Shown here: positions 28,311-36,088 of the stretch, piece by piece
Layout: each line of letters opens with the position of its first letter
Numbering within the stretch: position 1 is the stretch's first letter
Source of the DNA: Spirochaetota bacterium
GTDB taxonomy: Bacteria; Spirochaetota; UBA4802; UBA5550
DNA: 64,000 nt
Direction: 5' to 3'
Assembly (NCBI GenBank): GCA_017999915.1
Contig: JAGNKX010000012.1
Span: 1-64,000 of the forward strand
Notes under the pieces: model-generated
Databases searched by the model: none
Told to the model about the DNA's origin: nothing
Seen by the model: only the letters and a program-made list of their open reading frames with translations
Translations under genes and position numbers: made by a program

Positions 28311-28985
28311 ATGAAAAGCCCGGAGGCGCATATGGGTCCATCGGTTTCTGGCGAATCAAAGGCGAGGGTTAAATATTTCGGTTTTTATACGTCCCTGGTA
28401 TCGATGATATGTTATCTCCTTTTTGACATTGCGGCCGCGGCAGGAATGTCCGGCCTCATCTCGTCACCCTTCGTGATATCGCTCTCATGGTACGCTCCTT
28501 CATTATTGCTGGCCTATTCTTTTCTGGGAATGATCATAGCGCTGCATTTTGACGAGATAAGCGGCGTGCCGCTTTACTCCTTCTGCGCGATCGTCCTCGC
28601 CGTCGTTTACGTCACATTAAACTCATTCGTCTATATCATCCAGGTCCTGATAGTGGCTCCATCATTCATAACCGGGAATTTTGCCGATGTGGCGATGTTC
28701 GAAGTCGCCGAAGGCAAGCCGTTCTGGGCCGTCAACGGGCTGGCCTATACAATTATGGGCTTTTCAACCCTTATGGCTTCGTTTTCGATCAGGGGAACCG
28801 GATTGAACAGGGCCATAAGAATACTCCTGCTCGTTCATGGGATCGTTGCGCCCGCCGTTCTCGGGGCGGTCATGTTCAAGCCATTCTTCATATTAAGCTC
28901 CACGGTCGGTTTGACCTATCCGATTGCCGCAACCCTGGTTTCCATATACATGTGGAGGACGCGAAAAGAAATTTGCAGACAATAA
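28311..28985 (+). CDS. Multi-pass membrane protein of unknown function
   Basis: A 224-residue protein with six predicted membrane helices (about 24-46, 57-77, 85-112, 140-160, 168-190, 195-215) and a short polar N-terminus. No catalytic motif was recognised; the general look is of DUF4386-like small integral membrane proteins, without firm identity. It lies 60 bases after the cysteine-rich peptide gene and 19 bases before another membrane-protein gene, so the three may form one transcript. A GAGG site lies upstream of the ATG. Confidence 0.75.
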   Translation: MKSPEAHMGPSVSGESKARVKYFGFYTSLVSMICYLLFDIAAAAGMSGLISSPFVISLSWYAPSLLLAYSFLGMIIALHFDEISGVPLYSFCAIVLAVVYVTLNSFVYIIQVLIVAPSFITGNFADVAMFEVAEGKPFWAVNGLAYTIMGFSTLMASFSIRGTGLNRAIRILLLVHGIVAPAVLGAVMFKPFFILSSTVGLTYPIAATLVSIYMWRTRKEICRQ

Positions 28986-29004
28986 AGGACCCGGGGGCCT
29001 GCGC

Positions 29005-29646
29005 ATGGATGGCGATAAAGGAATACTCTGGTATTATTTCAGGACAATCATCCATCCTGTCCGAACCCTGTCATCGTTCATCGGCTCCAATAATCATTAT
29101 AAATACGGCTTCATCTATATCTGCATTCCGATTGTCGGATACACATTAATGTACGTCTTCCTGACCATCGGCAACGGCGCCCCCTCGGTGTTTGAGCCGT
29201 GGTTGAATATACCAAAAGAGCATTATTATCCGATAAACCGCTTTTTATTGGCCCCCAGTCTCGTCATGTGCTGGCTCCTGTCGGCCGGTACAGCGCAAGT
29301 GATCGCCAGGATCTTCGGTGGAAAGGGAACCTATGAGGAAACCCTGTCTGCTTTGGCCCTGTGTATCAGCATTGCCATGTGGGGCGGATTGGTCCACGAC
29401 CTGCCGATGAGCCTGTTAAGCGCGCTGCATGTCATTGACGCCAGGGAGCATGAAATGGCCATGAATTCGGCCACCCTATGGAGGACGCTCCTCTGGATAT
29501 GCTATTCCTTTTATTTCCTGGCGTTTCTGATTCTGTTTCCATTGTGCGTAAAGGTTGTCCATAAACTGTCCGCTTTAGCGTCAACGGGTATCGGGATTTT
29601 CAGTTTTATTGTTTTTCAGATCACATTTTTAATTTTTAACCGATAA
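29005..29646 (+). CDS. Yip1-like multi-pass membrane protein
   Basis: A 213-residue protein with about five hydrophobic helices (about 35-55, 80-100, 112-135, 155-180, 188-212). The HPVRTLSSFIG lead followed by helices resembles the Yip1 domain of small bacterial membrane proteins, but the match is by general pattern only. The ATG at 29005 gives a sensible N-terminus; the open frame extends upstream over the previous gene's end without homology. It probably shares a transcript with the preceding membrane-protein gene. Confidence 0.72.
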   Translation: MDGDKGILWYYFRTIIHPVRTLSSFIGSNNHYKYGFIYICIPIVGYTLMYVFLTIGNGAPSVFEPWLNIPKEHYYPINRFLLAPSLVMCWLLSAGTAQVIARIFGGKGTYEETLSALALCISIAMWGGLVHDLPMSLLSALHVIDAREHEMAMNSATLWRTLLWICYSFYFLAFLILFPLCVKVVHKLSALASTGIGIFSFIVFQITFLIFNR

Positions 29647-29700
29647 GATACATAGATTTGTCGCGCGAGGTCGCATTAACTTTCTTGCCGGTGGCGCCCT

Positions 29701-30213
29701 ATGGACAACAGCGAATTCACAAAGATCTATACCAGCGTATCGGTGGTCGAGAAATCCGCCATCGAGGAAGAGCTCAGCGTTAATAATATCGATTATTACT
29801 CCTCGGAAGACCTGGCCATGCTCCTCGGCCATCCGACATGCCATTTTTATGTAAAGACCGCCGATGCCCTTCCGGCCGTTGAGATATTGAAGAAATTATA
29901 CGTAAGAGGCTCCCTGTCGATTGAATGCGACAGCGCCAAGCTCGATGAAATATACAGGAAATTGAGGTCGGAGCAATCGGTCCGCGCCGACGGGGAAACC
30001 GGGTCTTTTATGCGGCAGTTTTTCAAAATGTTTGTCCGTCCCTTTTCGAGGTCGATCGCCTTCGGCGTCTTTTCCATCGCGGCCTATGCGGCAAATATCC
30101 GGGTATTTGACAAAAGCGATATTCCTAAAATAATTGGGGCGCTATCGTTACTTGTATTGATAATATCCCTGGCCATCGACATGTATTTCAAAAAAAATAA
30201 AACGGAACATTGA
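29701..30213 (+). CDS. DUF2007-like signal-transducing domain protein with membrane tail
   Basis: A 170-residue protein. Residues 1-75 resemble the DUF2007 (putative prokaryotic signal-transducing) ferredoxin-like fold: KIYTSVSVVEKSAIEEELSV, a middle strand ending in FYVKTADALPAVEIL. A linker follows, then two hydrophobic segments (about 116-132 and 143-162) and a Lys-rich end. The domain's function is unknown. Twelve bases separate it from the next gene, so co-transcription is likely. Confidence 0.75.
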   Translation: MDNSEFTKIYTSVSVVEKSAIEEELSVNNIDYYSSEDLAMLLGHPTCHFYVKTADALPAVEILKKLYVRGSLSIECDSAKLDEIYRKLRSEQSVRADGETGSFMRQFFKMFVRPFSRSIAFGVFSIAAYAANIRVFDKSDIPKIIGALSLLVLIISLAIDMYFKKNKTEH

Positions 30214-30225
30214 CGCGGCTCGACC

Positions 30226-30636
30226 ATGGAAAAGAAAAGCGTTATTTATCACATCGTCACCCTGGATGATCTTGTCTCAAACATAATGGGTGAGTATTAC
30301 ACCCCGGCCGGTTTTGACAAAGACGGCTTTATTCACTGCACGGCGGAACGATCCACGACTCTCCTTGTGCTGGAAGATTATTTTTCCGCTGTGGCGGATC
30401 AAAAGGATATCCTCGTGCTGGAAATTGATGTTGCCAGTGTGGGATCGGAAGTTAAATATGAGGCTCCGGCGCCCATCGAGGGAGGGGGAACAAGCCATAT
30501 AAAGGAAGGAGCGCTGTTTCCCCACATCTACGGGAACCTGAACCTTGATGCCGTTACCGGGGCCGGGAAGGTTGAATGGTCCGGGGGACGGTTCCTGTGG
30601 CCCTCGCTGTTTCAGGATATAAAAAAGTATTTGTAA
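30226..30636 (+). CDS. DUF952 family protein
   Basis: A 136-residue DUF952 protein, showing the family's hallmarks: VIYHIVTLDD at the start, GFIHCTAERS in the middle and FPHIYGNLNLDAV near the end. DUF952 members are small cytoplasmic proteins with an ADP-ribosyltransferase-like fold, but no biochemical role is firmly known. The full family length is present. It is packed closely behind the DUF2007-like gene, in the same direction. Confidence 0.92.
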   Translation: MEKKSVIYHIVTLDDLVSNIMGEYYTPAGFDKDGFIHCTAERSTTLLVLEDYFSAVADQKDILVLEIDVASVGSEVKYEAPAPIEGGGTSHIKEGALFPHIYGNLNLDAVTGAGKVEWSGGRFLWPSLFQDIKKYL

Positions 30637-30681
30637 CATCGCATACATTGAGTATTAACCTGAACCAAGGAAGTGAAGACC

Positions 30682-31104
30682 ATGAGGCAGAAACTGAACC
30701 TGATCACCCTCGGAGTGAATGATTTTGAACGGTCCCTGGACTTCTACGAGAAAGGCCTGGGCTGGAAAAAGTCGGCGGCAAGCATGGATGAGCTCGCCCT
30801 GTTCCCCCTCGGAGGAATCACTCTGGCGCTGTACCCGCGCAGGGCCCTGGCTGAAGACGCCATGGCGGATGATGAAAAAACGGGATTTTCCGGTATAACC
30901 CTTTCTTATAACGCCAAATCCGAAAAAGAAGTGGACGATGTGATGCGTGAAGTGTCGAAATTGGGGGCCACCATCGTCAAGCCGGCCCGGAAGGTTTTCT
31001 GGGGCGGCTACAGCGGCTATTTCAGGGACCCTGACGGACACCTCTTTGAAGTGGCCCATAATCCCTTCTGGGAATTCGATGACAGGGACAATCTGAAATT
31101 ATAA
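30682..31104 (+). CDS. VOC-family (glyoxalase-like) protein
   Basis: A 140-residue vicinal-oxygen-chelate protein with two beta-alpha-beta-beta-beta modules: NLITLGVNDFERSLDFYEKGLGW opens the first, split here by family convention after VNDFERS, and GYSGYFRDPDGHLFEVAHNP closes the second, with the metal-ligand Glu in LFEVA. The substrate could be a glyoxal adduct, an antibiotic or a dioxygenase substrate. ATG 30682 is well spaced from AAGGAA; an in-frame GTG nine bases earlier is possible. It belongs to the co-directional run of small genes. Confidence 0.9.
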   Translation: MRQKLNLITLGVNDFERSLDFYEKGLGWKKSAASMDELALFPLGGITLALYPRRALAEDAMADDEKTGFSGITLSYNAKSEKEVDDVMREVSKLGATIVKPARKVFWGGYSGYFRDPDGHLFEVAHNPFWEFDDRDNLKL

Positions 31105-31130
31105 CGGCCATACATAGAAAGGAGCATGTT

Positions 31131-31610
31131 ATGAAATATCAGCAATTGCTGAACACATACGCGGGTGGCGTCGAAGCTCTGGACTCGAAATTGAGGGGCC
31201 TCACCGGCAGGGAGTACGATTACCGCCCCCACAGGGACGACGCCTGGACGATAAAAGAGCATATTATCCACCTGGTTGACAGCGAGGTGAACGGCTTTAT
31301 CCGGTGCAAGTCCATCATTGCCCAGCCCGGTTCAGAGTGCTATGTCATGGACGAAGACGTCTGGACAAAGAACATCAGGCGCAAGGACGAGGATATCTAT
31401 AAGTATATCCGGCTCTTCGGCCTGGTCCGGACAATTGTATGCGACCTGGTCAAAGACGAGCCGGAGGAGAACTGGAGGGGGGATTACTTCATCCGGAAAT
31501 ACAAGGGGGAGACCGTCCAGGTGACCCTGGAAAAATGCATTGAGATCTACTGCAATCATCTCCAGTTCCACCTTGAATACATAGACGCCATACTGGCGGA
31601 GCTTGGGTAG
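31131..31610 (+). CDS. DinB family protein
   Basis: A 159-residue four-helix DinB/YfiT-like protein. The three expected metal-ligand histidines are in IKEHIIHLVDSE and CNHLQFHLEYID. The family includes mycothiol- or bacillithiol-dependent transferases and proteins of unknown role induced by damage. An AAGGAG site precedes the ATG. It is followed 26 bases later by a QueG-like gene. Confidence 0.9.
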   Translation: MKYQQLLNTYAGGVEALDSKLRGLTGREYDYRPHRDDAWTIKEHIIHLVDSEVNGFIRCKSIIAQPGSECYVMDEDVWTKNIRRKDEDIYKYIRLFGLVRTIVCDLVKDEPEENWRGDYFIRKYKGETVQVTLEKCIEIYCNHLQFHLEYIDAILAELG

Positions 31611-31636
31611 CGCCGGTACGGCGCGGAGGAAAGGCC

Positions 31637-32341
31637 ATGGCATTGAACAAAAAGATAATCAGGCTGCTCGCGCCGCACCAGGTCGATTACATAGGCTTCG
31701 CCGATATCAGGCCCTATGAAGATGAGCTGGCGCGCCAGGGCGGCTCCATTGTGGCCGGTTACGGAAGCGCTGTCTCTATCGGAATGGCCATCCCCGATTC
31801 CATCGCAGACTTCCTGCCGCAGCGGGACGATGTGAACGTGTCGTGCCAGTACCGGACCCATGGGTACGACGTGCTGAATGAGCGCCTGAACATGGCTGCC
31901 TCGGTCCTTTCATCCTGGCTGAACCGGTCGGGCCACAGGACCCTTCCCATTGCCGTGGCGAACAGGACCGACATGGAGAACGCCGTTCCCACGGTATCCC
32001 ACAAGACCGTCGCCCACATCGCCGGCCTCGGATGGATCGGGAAGAACTGCCTCCTGGTCACCGAAGATCACGGCCCAAGGGTCAGGTTCATCTCCGTGCT
32101 GACCAGAGCGCCGCTCAGGACCGTGAACAACCCCCTGGAGCAGCGGTGCGGCGACTGCCGGGAATGCGTCACTGCCTGTCCGGTCAAGGCAATTAAAGGA
32201 AGGAATTACGTGGCAGGGGAGGCCCGGGAGGAGCGCTTGGATTTCATCAAGTGCCATAACTACTTCGAGGGCCTGAAGAAAAGCCGCGCCTACCCGGTGT
32301 GCGGCCTCTGCCTGCACGCCTGTCCCTATGGTAAGCATTGA
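31637..32341 (+). CDS. QueG-like 4Fe-4S protein
   Basis: A 234-residue protein related to epoxyqueuosine reductase (QueG) and the reductive-dehalogenase-like Fe-S family. It has GLGWIGKNCLLVTEDHGPRV broken by one turn, the first cluster motif CGDCRECVTACP, an isolated Cys (KCHNYF) and the second motif CGLCLHACPYG. It is shorter than true QueG, lacking the C-terminal HEAT-like region, so tRNA modification should not be assumed. It could be a corrinoid- or flavin-dependent reductase. It is the last gene of the forward run that begins at 26776. Confidence 0.85.
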   Translation: MALNKKIIRLLAPHQVDYIGFADIRPYEDELARQGGSIVAGYGSAVSIGMAIPDSIADFLPQRDDVNVSCQYRTHGYDVLNERLNMAASVLSSWLNRSGHRTLPIAVANRTDMENAVPTVSHKTVAHIAGLGWIGKNCLLVTEDHGPRVRFISVLTRAPLRTVNNPLEQRCGDCRECVTACPVKAIKGRNYVAGEAREERLDFIKCHNYFEGLKKSRAYPVCGLCLHACPYGKH

Positions 32342-32619
32342 CAGTCGGTTTTCAGCGCCATAAAACCGCGCCGGGGTTTCATTCATTCCTCATTTGTGTC
32401 GTTCATTCCCACCGCTATTGACAAAAAGCCAGTCCCGGGCTTATAATTTCATGAATATTTTAAAAATATTTAATCTTTTCCATATCATTGCCGGTCTAAT
32501 ATGTTGCATGTCAAGACCCGGGTCCCTGTGGGACGCGATAGACATAACATTCGTTCAGTTATACGAAAAGACTTGCAAATAATTATCCGGGATTTATCAA
32601 TGGTTTCACTGGTTTACTG

Positions 32620-32970
32620 ATGGAATACAGAATATACACATCCAACGGCAAGGAGTTGGCGGAGATCATCTCCGGCAACTTCCTCATCAGAACGCCCCAG
32701 GACCTGCTGGATATCATGACCAGGGTAAAATCCTCCACGCTTATTTTCAAAAAGGAGATGCTACCCGAGTCGTTTTTTGATCTGAAGTCCGGCCTGGCCG
32801 GGGAAATCATGCAGAAAATAAGCAATTACCGCCTTAAAATGGCCGTGGTGGGCGATTTCTCCGGCTACGCCGGCACGAGCCTCCGCGATTTTATCCGCGA
32901 GTGCAACAGGTCTAATAATGTCGTGTTTGTCGACGATGTGAACACGGCCATTCAGAAGCTTTCAGTTTAA
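32620..32970 (+). CDS. DUF4180 family protein
   Basis: A 116-residue DUF4180 protein. The conserved core is clear: FFDLKSGLAGEIMQKISNY, then VVGDFSGY and LRDFIRECNR, with FVDDVNTAIQKL at the end. The fold resembles STAS-type domains, which take part in protein-protein signalling. A 278-bp spacer separates it from the QueG-like gene. No strong ribosome-binding site precedes the ATG at 32620. Confidence 0.9.
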   Translation: MEYRIYTSNGKELAEIISGNFLIRTPQDLLDIMTRVKSSTLIFKKEMLPESFFDLKSGLAGEIMQKISNYRLKMAVVGDFSGYAGTSLRDFIRECNRSNNVVFVDDVNTAIQKLSV

Positions 32971-33025
32971 TTTGGGCCTATGGCCCGGCTCTGTTTTTAT
33001 ACCCCTGTCCGGGGTAAAGGATTTT

Positions 33026-33322
33026 GACCCGGAGCGGGTCGTACAATTGTGCGAGGGGGTAAGGGAGGCTTCCCTTTCCCCCTCGCGCTCCCCCTATCCC
33101 CGGTCGCTCAGGCGCCGCGACGGGCTATCGGGTGAACTCGTCGAACCGACTTCGCCGGATTCGACTCAGACATCCACCCTTGTTAGGTTTGTCCGCCTTT
33201 CGGCGGACGTTTTGAGGTCTGGCTGGAAAGAGAATACGGATCTTTGCACATTTGACTTGTATTGTCATCGTACTGGCAAAGATGATTGCAATAAGGTCTT
33301 TTTCGACTTTCGCTCCGGAAGG
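33026..33322 (+). repeat. Structured 300-bp repeat, copy A
   Basis: About 300 bp, closely similar to 38812-39115. Shared blocks include ACAATTGTGCGAGG-like sequence, TCCCCGGTCGCTCAGGCGCC, GGTGAACTCGTCGA, a GTCCGCC...GGCGGAC hairpin and the tail TTTCGCTCCGGAAG. Several stems are conserved although their bases differ: GCGAGGGGG with CCCCCTCGC, and TCGAACCG with CGGATTCGA. This pattern suggests a selected structure, as RNA or single-stranded DNA. Confidence 0.75.
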
Positions 33323-33330
33323 CCCATCTG

Positions 33331-33387
33331 CTAACCACAGGATGTGGTTAGTGCCGGCGGAGACAGGATGTCTAAAAAACCGCCGGC
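33331..33387 (+). repeat. GGA-loop hairpin pair, one nested
   Basis: CTAACCAC (33331-33338) pairs with GTGGTTAG (33344-33351) around loop AGGAT. Directly after it, an outer stem GCCGGCGG (33353-33360) with CCGCCGGC (33380-33387) encloses AGAC/GTCT with loop AGGAT and an A6 linker (33374-33379). The second has the same layout as the inverted element at 147-182. Confidence 0.85.
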
Positions 33388-33390
33388 GGC

Positions 33391-33452
33391 CATCCTCGCA
33401 AGTTTATCCTGCTTGTGCTGAGCCTGTCGAAGCAAGCCTGTCGAAGGGCCGG
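33391..33452 (-). repeat. TTCGACAGGCTCAG / ACTTGCGAGGATG repeat, inverted copy
   Basis: On the minus strand this reads CTTCGACAGGCTCAGCACA followed by a short A+T-rich link and AAACTTGCGAGGATG. Nearly the same sequence occurs on the plus strand at 43530-43580, and a shortened form at 42491-42530. Confidence 0.8.
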
Positions 33453-33549
33453 GCCACCTGTCCGATGAAAGATTTCATTCGGTCCAATCCCCCATCGTTG
33501 TTTCAAATAATATACATCAAAACATGTTCGTATTTTTGTTATATATGTA

Positions 33550-33579
33550 TTGACATATGGTAAATTATATGTATATATT
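33550..33579 (+). promoter_or_regulatory. Candidate brnT promoter
   Basis: TTGACA at 33550-33555 and TATATT at 33574-33579 are 18 bases apart, ending only five bases before the brnT ATG, so the transcript would be nearly leaderless. A direct repeat of TATATGTAT (33542 and 33568) flanks the promoter and could be the antitoxin's operator. Confidence 0.5.
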
Positions 33580-33584
33580 TACTT

Positions 33585-33863
33585 ATGGAATTTGAGTGGG
33601 ATGAGATAAAAAACAGTAAAAACTTGGAGAAGCATGACGTTTCGTTTTTTGAGGATCAAGCGGCTTTTTACGATCCTGTCAGGGTCATTGCCGTTGATAT
33701 CAAGCATTCAACCAAAAATGAAAAACGCTATTTTTGTTTTGGCAACGTCGATGACGTCATTATGACCGTCAGGTTTACCGTGCGATCCGATAAGATTCGG
33801 ATTATTGGAGCAGGTTACTGGAGAGAAGGGAGAAAGAAATATGAAGAAAAAAATAACGTATAA
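33585..33863 (+). CDS. brnT: BrnT family toxin
   Basis: A 92-residue BrnT-type ribonuclease toxin. The family pattern is clear: FEWDEIKNSKNLEKHDVSF opening, DPVRV, then KRYFCFGNVDD and the closing IRIIGAGYWREGRKKYEE. BrnT adopts an RNase-like fold and cleaves cellular RNA unless bound by BrnA. No ribosome-binding site is visible and a promoter-like TTGACA/TATATT lies just upstream. The 3' end overlaps the antitoxin gene, the usual order for this type II system. Surrounding DNA is rich in repeats. Confidence 0.9.
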   Translation: MEFEWDEIKNSKNLEKHDVSFFEDQAAFYDPVRVIAVDIKHSTKNEKRYFCFGNVDDVIMTVRFTVRSDKIRIIGAGYWREGRKKYEEKNNV

Positions 33864-34098
33864 ATCCGCGCCGAAAGACATATCCGATGCGATTATTTCT
33901 TCCAGAGTGATAGATGATTTTATACCGGCCCCTGAACAGCTAATAAAAAAAGAAGAGAATGTAAAAGTCACCATTCACTTAAGCAAGAATAGCGTCGATT
34001 TTTTTAAGGCAAAGGCTAAAAAAATAGGCGTTCCCTATCAGACGATGATAAAAACCATTCTTGATAAATACACCTCTCATTATCAGAATGATAAATAA
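33841..34098 (+). CDS. brnA: BrnA family antitoxin
   Basis: An 85-residue BrnA-type antitoxin. The C-terminal ribbon-helix-helix-like part reads VTIHLSKNSVDFFKAKAKK and IGVPYQTMIKTILDKY. It would bind and neutralise BrnT and repress their shared promoter. The ATG at 33841 is preceded by GGGAG and lies inside the end of the toxin gene (23-base overlap); a longer frame from 33805 is improbable. High Lys and Ile content matches the A+T-rich local base use. Confidence 0.88.
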   Translation: MKKKITYKSAPKDISDAIISSRVIDDFIPAPEQLIKKEENVKVTIHLSKNSVDFFKAKAKKIGVPYQTMIKTILDKYTSHYQNDK

Positions 34099-34208
34099 CG
34101 ATGCAACCTGGCAGGGGTTTTCCCAACCAGTAGAAATTCGTCATCAATCTCTTCAGTTCACAGGTATCGCCTTTGCCGATCCATATCGCCTGTGATGACG
34201 CTTATCCG

Positions 34209-34691
34209 TTAATCAGAGATCTTATTCTTCCGCAGCCACTCCGTCACTTCGGACCGTGCGCCTTTCACGTCCCTGCCGCGGATGGCGATGCCCTCCAGCA
34301 GGGTGGACCGGGGACACCATGTTGACAGGTCCCCGGCGCTGCGTCCCGATCCGCCCCCCTCGTGGGTGCAGAAGGGCGCGATGGTCTTTCCGGAGAGATC
34401 GTTTTCCGATAAAAAGGTCGTTATCGGCGCCGGAAAGGTGCCGCACCAGTTGGGGAAGCCCAGGATGATCAGGTCGTAAGAAGCGATATCGGCGCTTTTC
34501 GATTTCAGCCGCGGTTTGCGCCCGGATTTAAGCTCCCGGCGCGCCTGGTCCACCACGTCGTTGTACTCCTCCGGATAGGGCTCGGCCGCCTGTATTTCCA
34601 TAATATCGCCGCCGGCGATCTCATGGATCTGCTCGGCGATGATGCGGGTGTTGCCGCTGTAGGAAAAATACACTGTCAGTATCTTTTTCAT
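34209..34691 (-). CDS. Flavodoxin
   Basis: A 160-residue flavodoxin-fold protein. The FMN phosphate loop is YFSYSGNTRIIAEQI near the N-terminus, followed by DLIILGFPNWCGTFPAPI for the flavin ring and GGGSGRSAGDL near the C-terminus. It belongs to the flavodoxin_4 type often annotated as flavodoxin or NAD(P)H-dependent reductase. It would carry electrons in the cytoplasm. The ATG at 34691 follows GAGG; a GTG six bases upstream is an alternative. It is isolated, on the opposite strand to its neighbours. Confidence 0.93.
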   Translation of the reverse strand: MKKILTVYFSYSGNTRIIAEQIHEIAGGDIMEIQAAEPYPEEYNDVVDQARRELKSGRKPRLKSKSADIASYDLIILGFPNWCGTFPAPITTFLSENDLSGKTIAPFCTHEGGGSGRSAGDLSTWCPRSTLLEGIAIRGRDVKGARSEVTEWLRKNKISD

Positions 34692-35143
34692 AAACACCTC
34701 GTGTCTCAGACCATGATCAGCTCATATTGATCGCTGCCCATCTTCATCTCTTTTATGTACGACAGCTGGCGCAGGACCTTGAGTGATTCGATGCGCTCCT
34801 TCAGGTCATGCGGACGTGCCGCCCGGCGGCCGGTTCCGCCGGATATATTCTTGATGATAATGTAGCGCCGGAGGATATTTTTTGCAATATTAAATTTATT
34901 TTGCCCCGGGGTGGGGTGAGCATTTTTACCAGCGAAGGCGAGGATGTGCCGTTTTATTAAAGGGCTTGACGGGGGGCGGTTGCTGGAGTCACTTTATATG
35001 TGAAAATGGAAGTTTTCAATCAATGACTCAGCTTTTCCCGCGCTTTACGCGGCAAAGCGTTGAATGCGCCGGAGGCGCCGTGCCGCCATGAACACGGCGC
35101 AGTATATCGCTGTGAAAAATAACATGAAAAGGACAGGTGTTGT
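34692..35143. other. 452-bp spacer, mostly without genes
   Basis: A possible coding remnant (34706-34870) is listed separately. The rest is non-coding: a G+C-rich part with a short GCGCCGGAGGCGC inverted repeat near 35068, and an AGGACAGG-like site just before the NAD(P)-binding protein gene. No terminator with a T run was seen. Confidence 0.4.
34706..34870 (-). pseudogene. Possible gene remnant upstream of flavodoxin
   Basis: An open frame on the minus strand ends with a TGA at 34706 and reads about 55 codons with normal-looking amino-acid usage (DLKERIESLKVLRQLSYIKE, ending ELIMV). No start codon is found in frame. It may be the tail of a lost gene once ahead of the flavodoxin, or chance. 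No family recognised. Confidence 0.25.
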
Positions 35144-35878
35144 ATGAAAGTGATGGTGCTGGGCGCCAATGGAGCCACGGGTTTTAATGTTGTCCTCCAA
35201 TTGTTAAAACAGGGATTCAGCGTTAAAGCGGTGGCGCGAAATGTCGATGTATTTGATTCCATAAAAAGCGGCGCTCCCCTTGAGGTGATTCAGGCTGCCA
35301 TATTGGAAATGGACGATCAGCTGTTGAAGCGCCATGTGGCTGATACCGATGCGGTTATTTCCTGCCTGGGCCATAATATAACGTTAAAGGGAATATACGG
35401 GAAACCCCGTAGGCTCGTGACTGATGCGCTGAAGAGGATCGTTGGAGCGATCGGCGCCCTCGATAAAAGCAAAACCATGAAAATAATCCTGATGAATACC
35501 ACGGCGTGCCTGAATACAATACAGAATGAAAAGTTGAGCATCAAAGAGAATGCCGTGATGGGGATCATAAGACTATTGTTGCCGCCGCACCGCGACAATG
35601 AATATGCGCTTGCCTATTTGATCGACACAGTGGGCGCCCATAATGAGCGTATTGAATGGATCGCGGTGAGACCCGATTCCCTCATCAATGAATCCGAAGT
35701 TTCCGAATATACGGTTCATCCATCGACTATTAGAAGTCCAATGTTCGATCCGGGGAAAACGAGCAGGATCAATGTGGCGGATTTTATGGCGCGTCTGCTC
35801 GGTGATGTGGAGCTATGGGAAAAATGGAAATTCAAAACCCCGGTTATTTACAACAAGGAATTGAAAAATACAAAATAG
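35144..35878 (+). CDS. NAD(P)-binding atypical SDR (NmrA-like) protein
   Basis: A 244-residue Rossmann-fold protein. The dinucleotide motif GANGATG lies at residues 7-13 and is followed by VKAVARN. DAVISCLGHN marks the fourth strand, and WIAVRPDSL a late core strand. The Tyr-x-x-x-Lys catalytic pair of classical SDRs is not obvious, placing it among atypical SDRs that act as reductases or redox sensors. The gene is monocistronic with an AGGACAGG-like site upstream. Confidence 0.88.
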   Translation: MKVMVLGANGATGFNVVLQLLKQGFSVKAVARNVDVFDSIKSGAPLEVIQAAILEMDDQLLKRHVADTDAVISCLGHNITLKGIYGKPRRLVTDALKRIVGAIGALDKSKTMKIILMNTTACLNTIQNEKLSIKENAVMGIIRLLLPPHRDNEYALAYLIDTVGAHNERIEWIAVRPDSLINESEVSEYTVHPSTIRSPMFDPGKTSRINVADFMARLLGDVELWEKWKFKTPVIYNKELKNTK

Positions 35879-36026
35879 GCACCTGATACCACAGATGAAA
35901 TAACAGGCTTATTGAAAGGGCGGCACGGCCACGGTTTTCCGGCGGGGCAAGGTGGAATCCGCCTCTGCCGCCCGCTGTTCTAAAATAGTATTCGTTGAAT
36001 TATTTGCGCGCAAAACATTATGCGAC

Positions 36027-36058
36027 AAAATACCCCGTAGCTTGCTGCGTGGTATTTT
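36027..36058. repeat. AAAATACC hairpin
   Basis: AAAATACC (36027-36034) pairs with GGTATTTT (36051-36058); the interior CCGTAGC / GCTGCGT can extend the stem with mismatches. It lies between the convergent NAD(P)-binding and PD40 genes and could terminate both, since each side carries A or T runs. A looser pairing of GGGCGGCA (35918) with TGCCGCCC (35966) lies nearby. Confidence 0.5.
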
Positions 36059-36088
36059 ATCACCAATGCCCTGTTCCCTCAATCCCTC

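Larger units (their letters stand above)
32971..33584. other. 614-bp repeat-filled spacer between DUF4180 and BrnT
   Basis: No real gene is seen. It holds copy A of the roughly 300-bp structured repeat (33026-33322), two GGA-loop hairpins (33331-33387) and a TTCGACAGGCTCAG-type repeat in reverse (33391-33452). It ends in an A+T-rich promoter region before brnT. Open frames across it merely read through the repeats. Confidence 0.7.

Noticed and set aside
32394-32582. 62-codon open frame between the QueG-like and DUF4180 genes
   Set aside because: No recognisable sequence, no ribosome-binding site, composition of a spacer.
32972-33334. 120-codon open frame through the structured repeat, and its counterpart at 38748-39032
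   Set aside because: Shared residues follow from shared DNA; the stems vary in a way that ignores codon frame.
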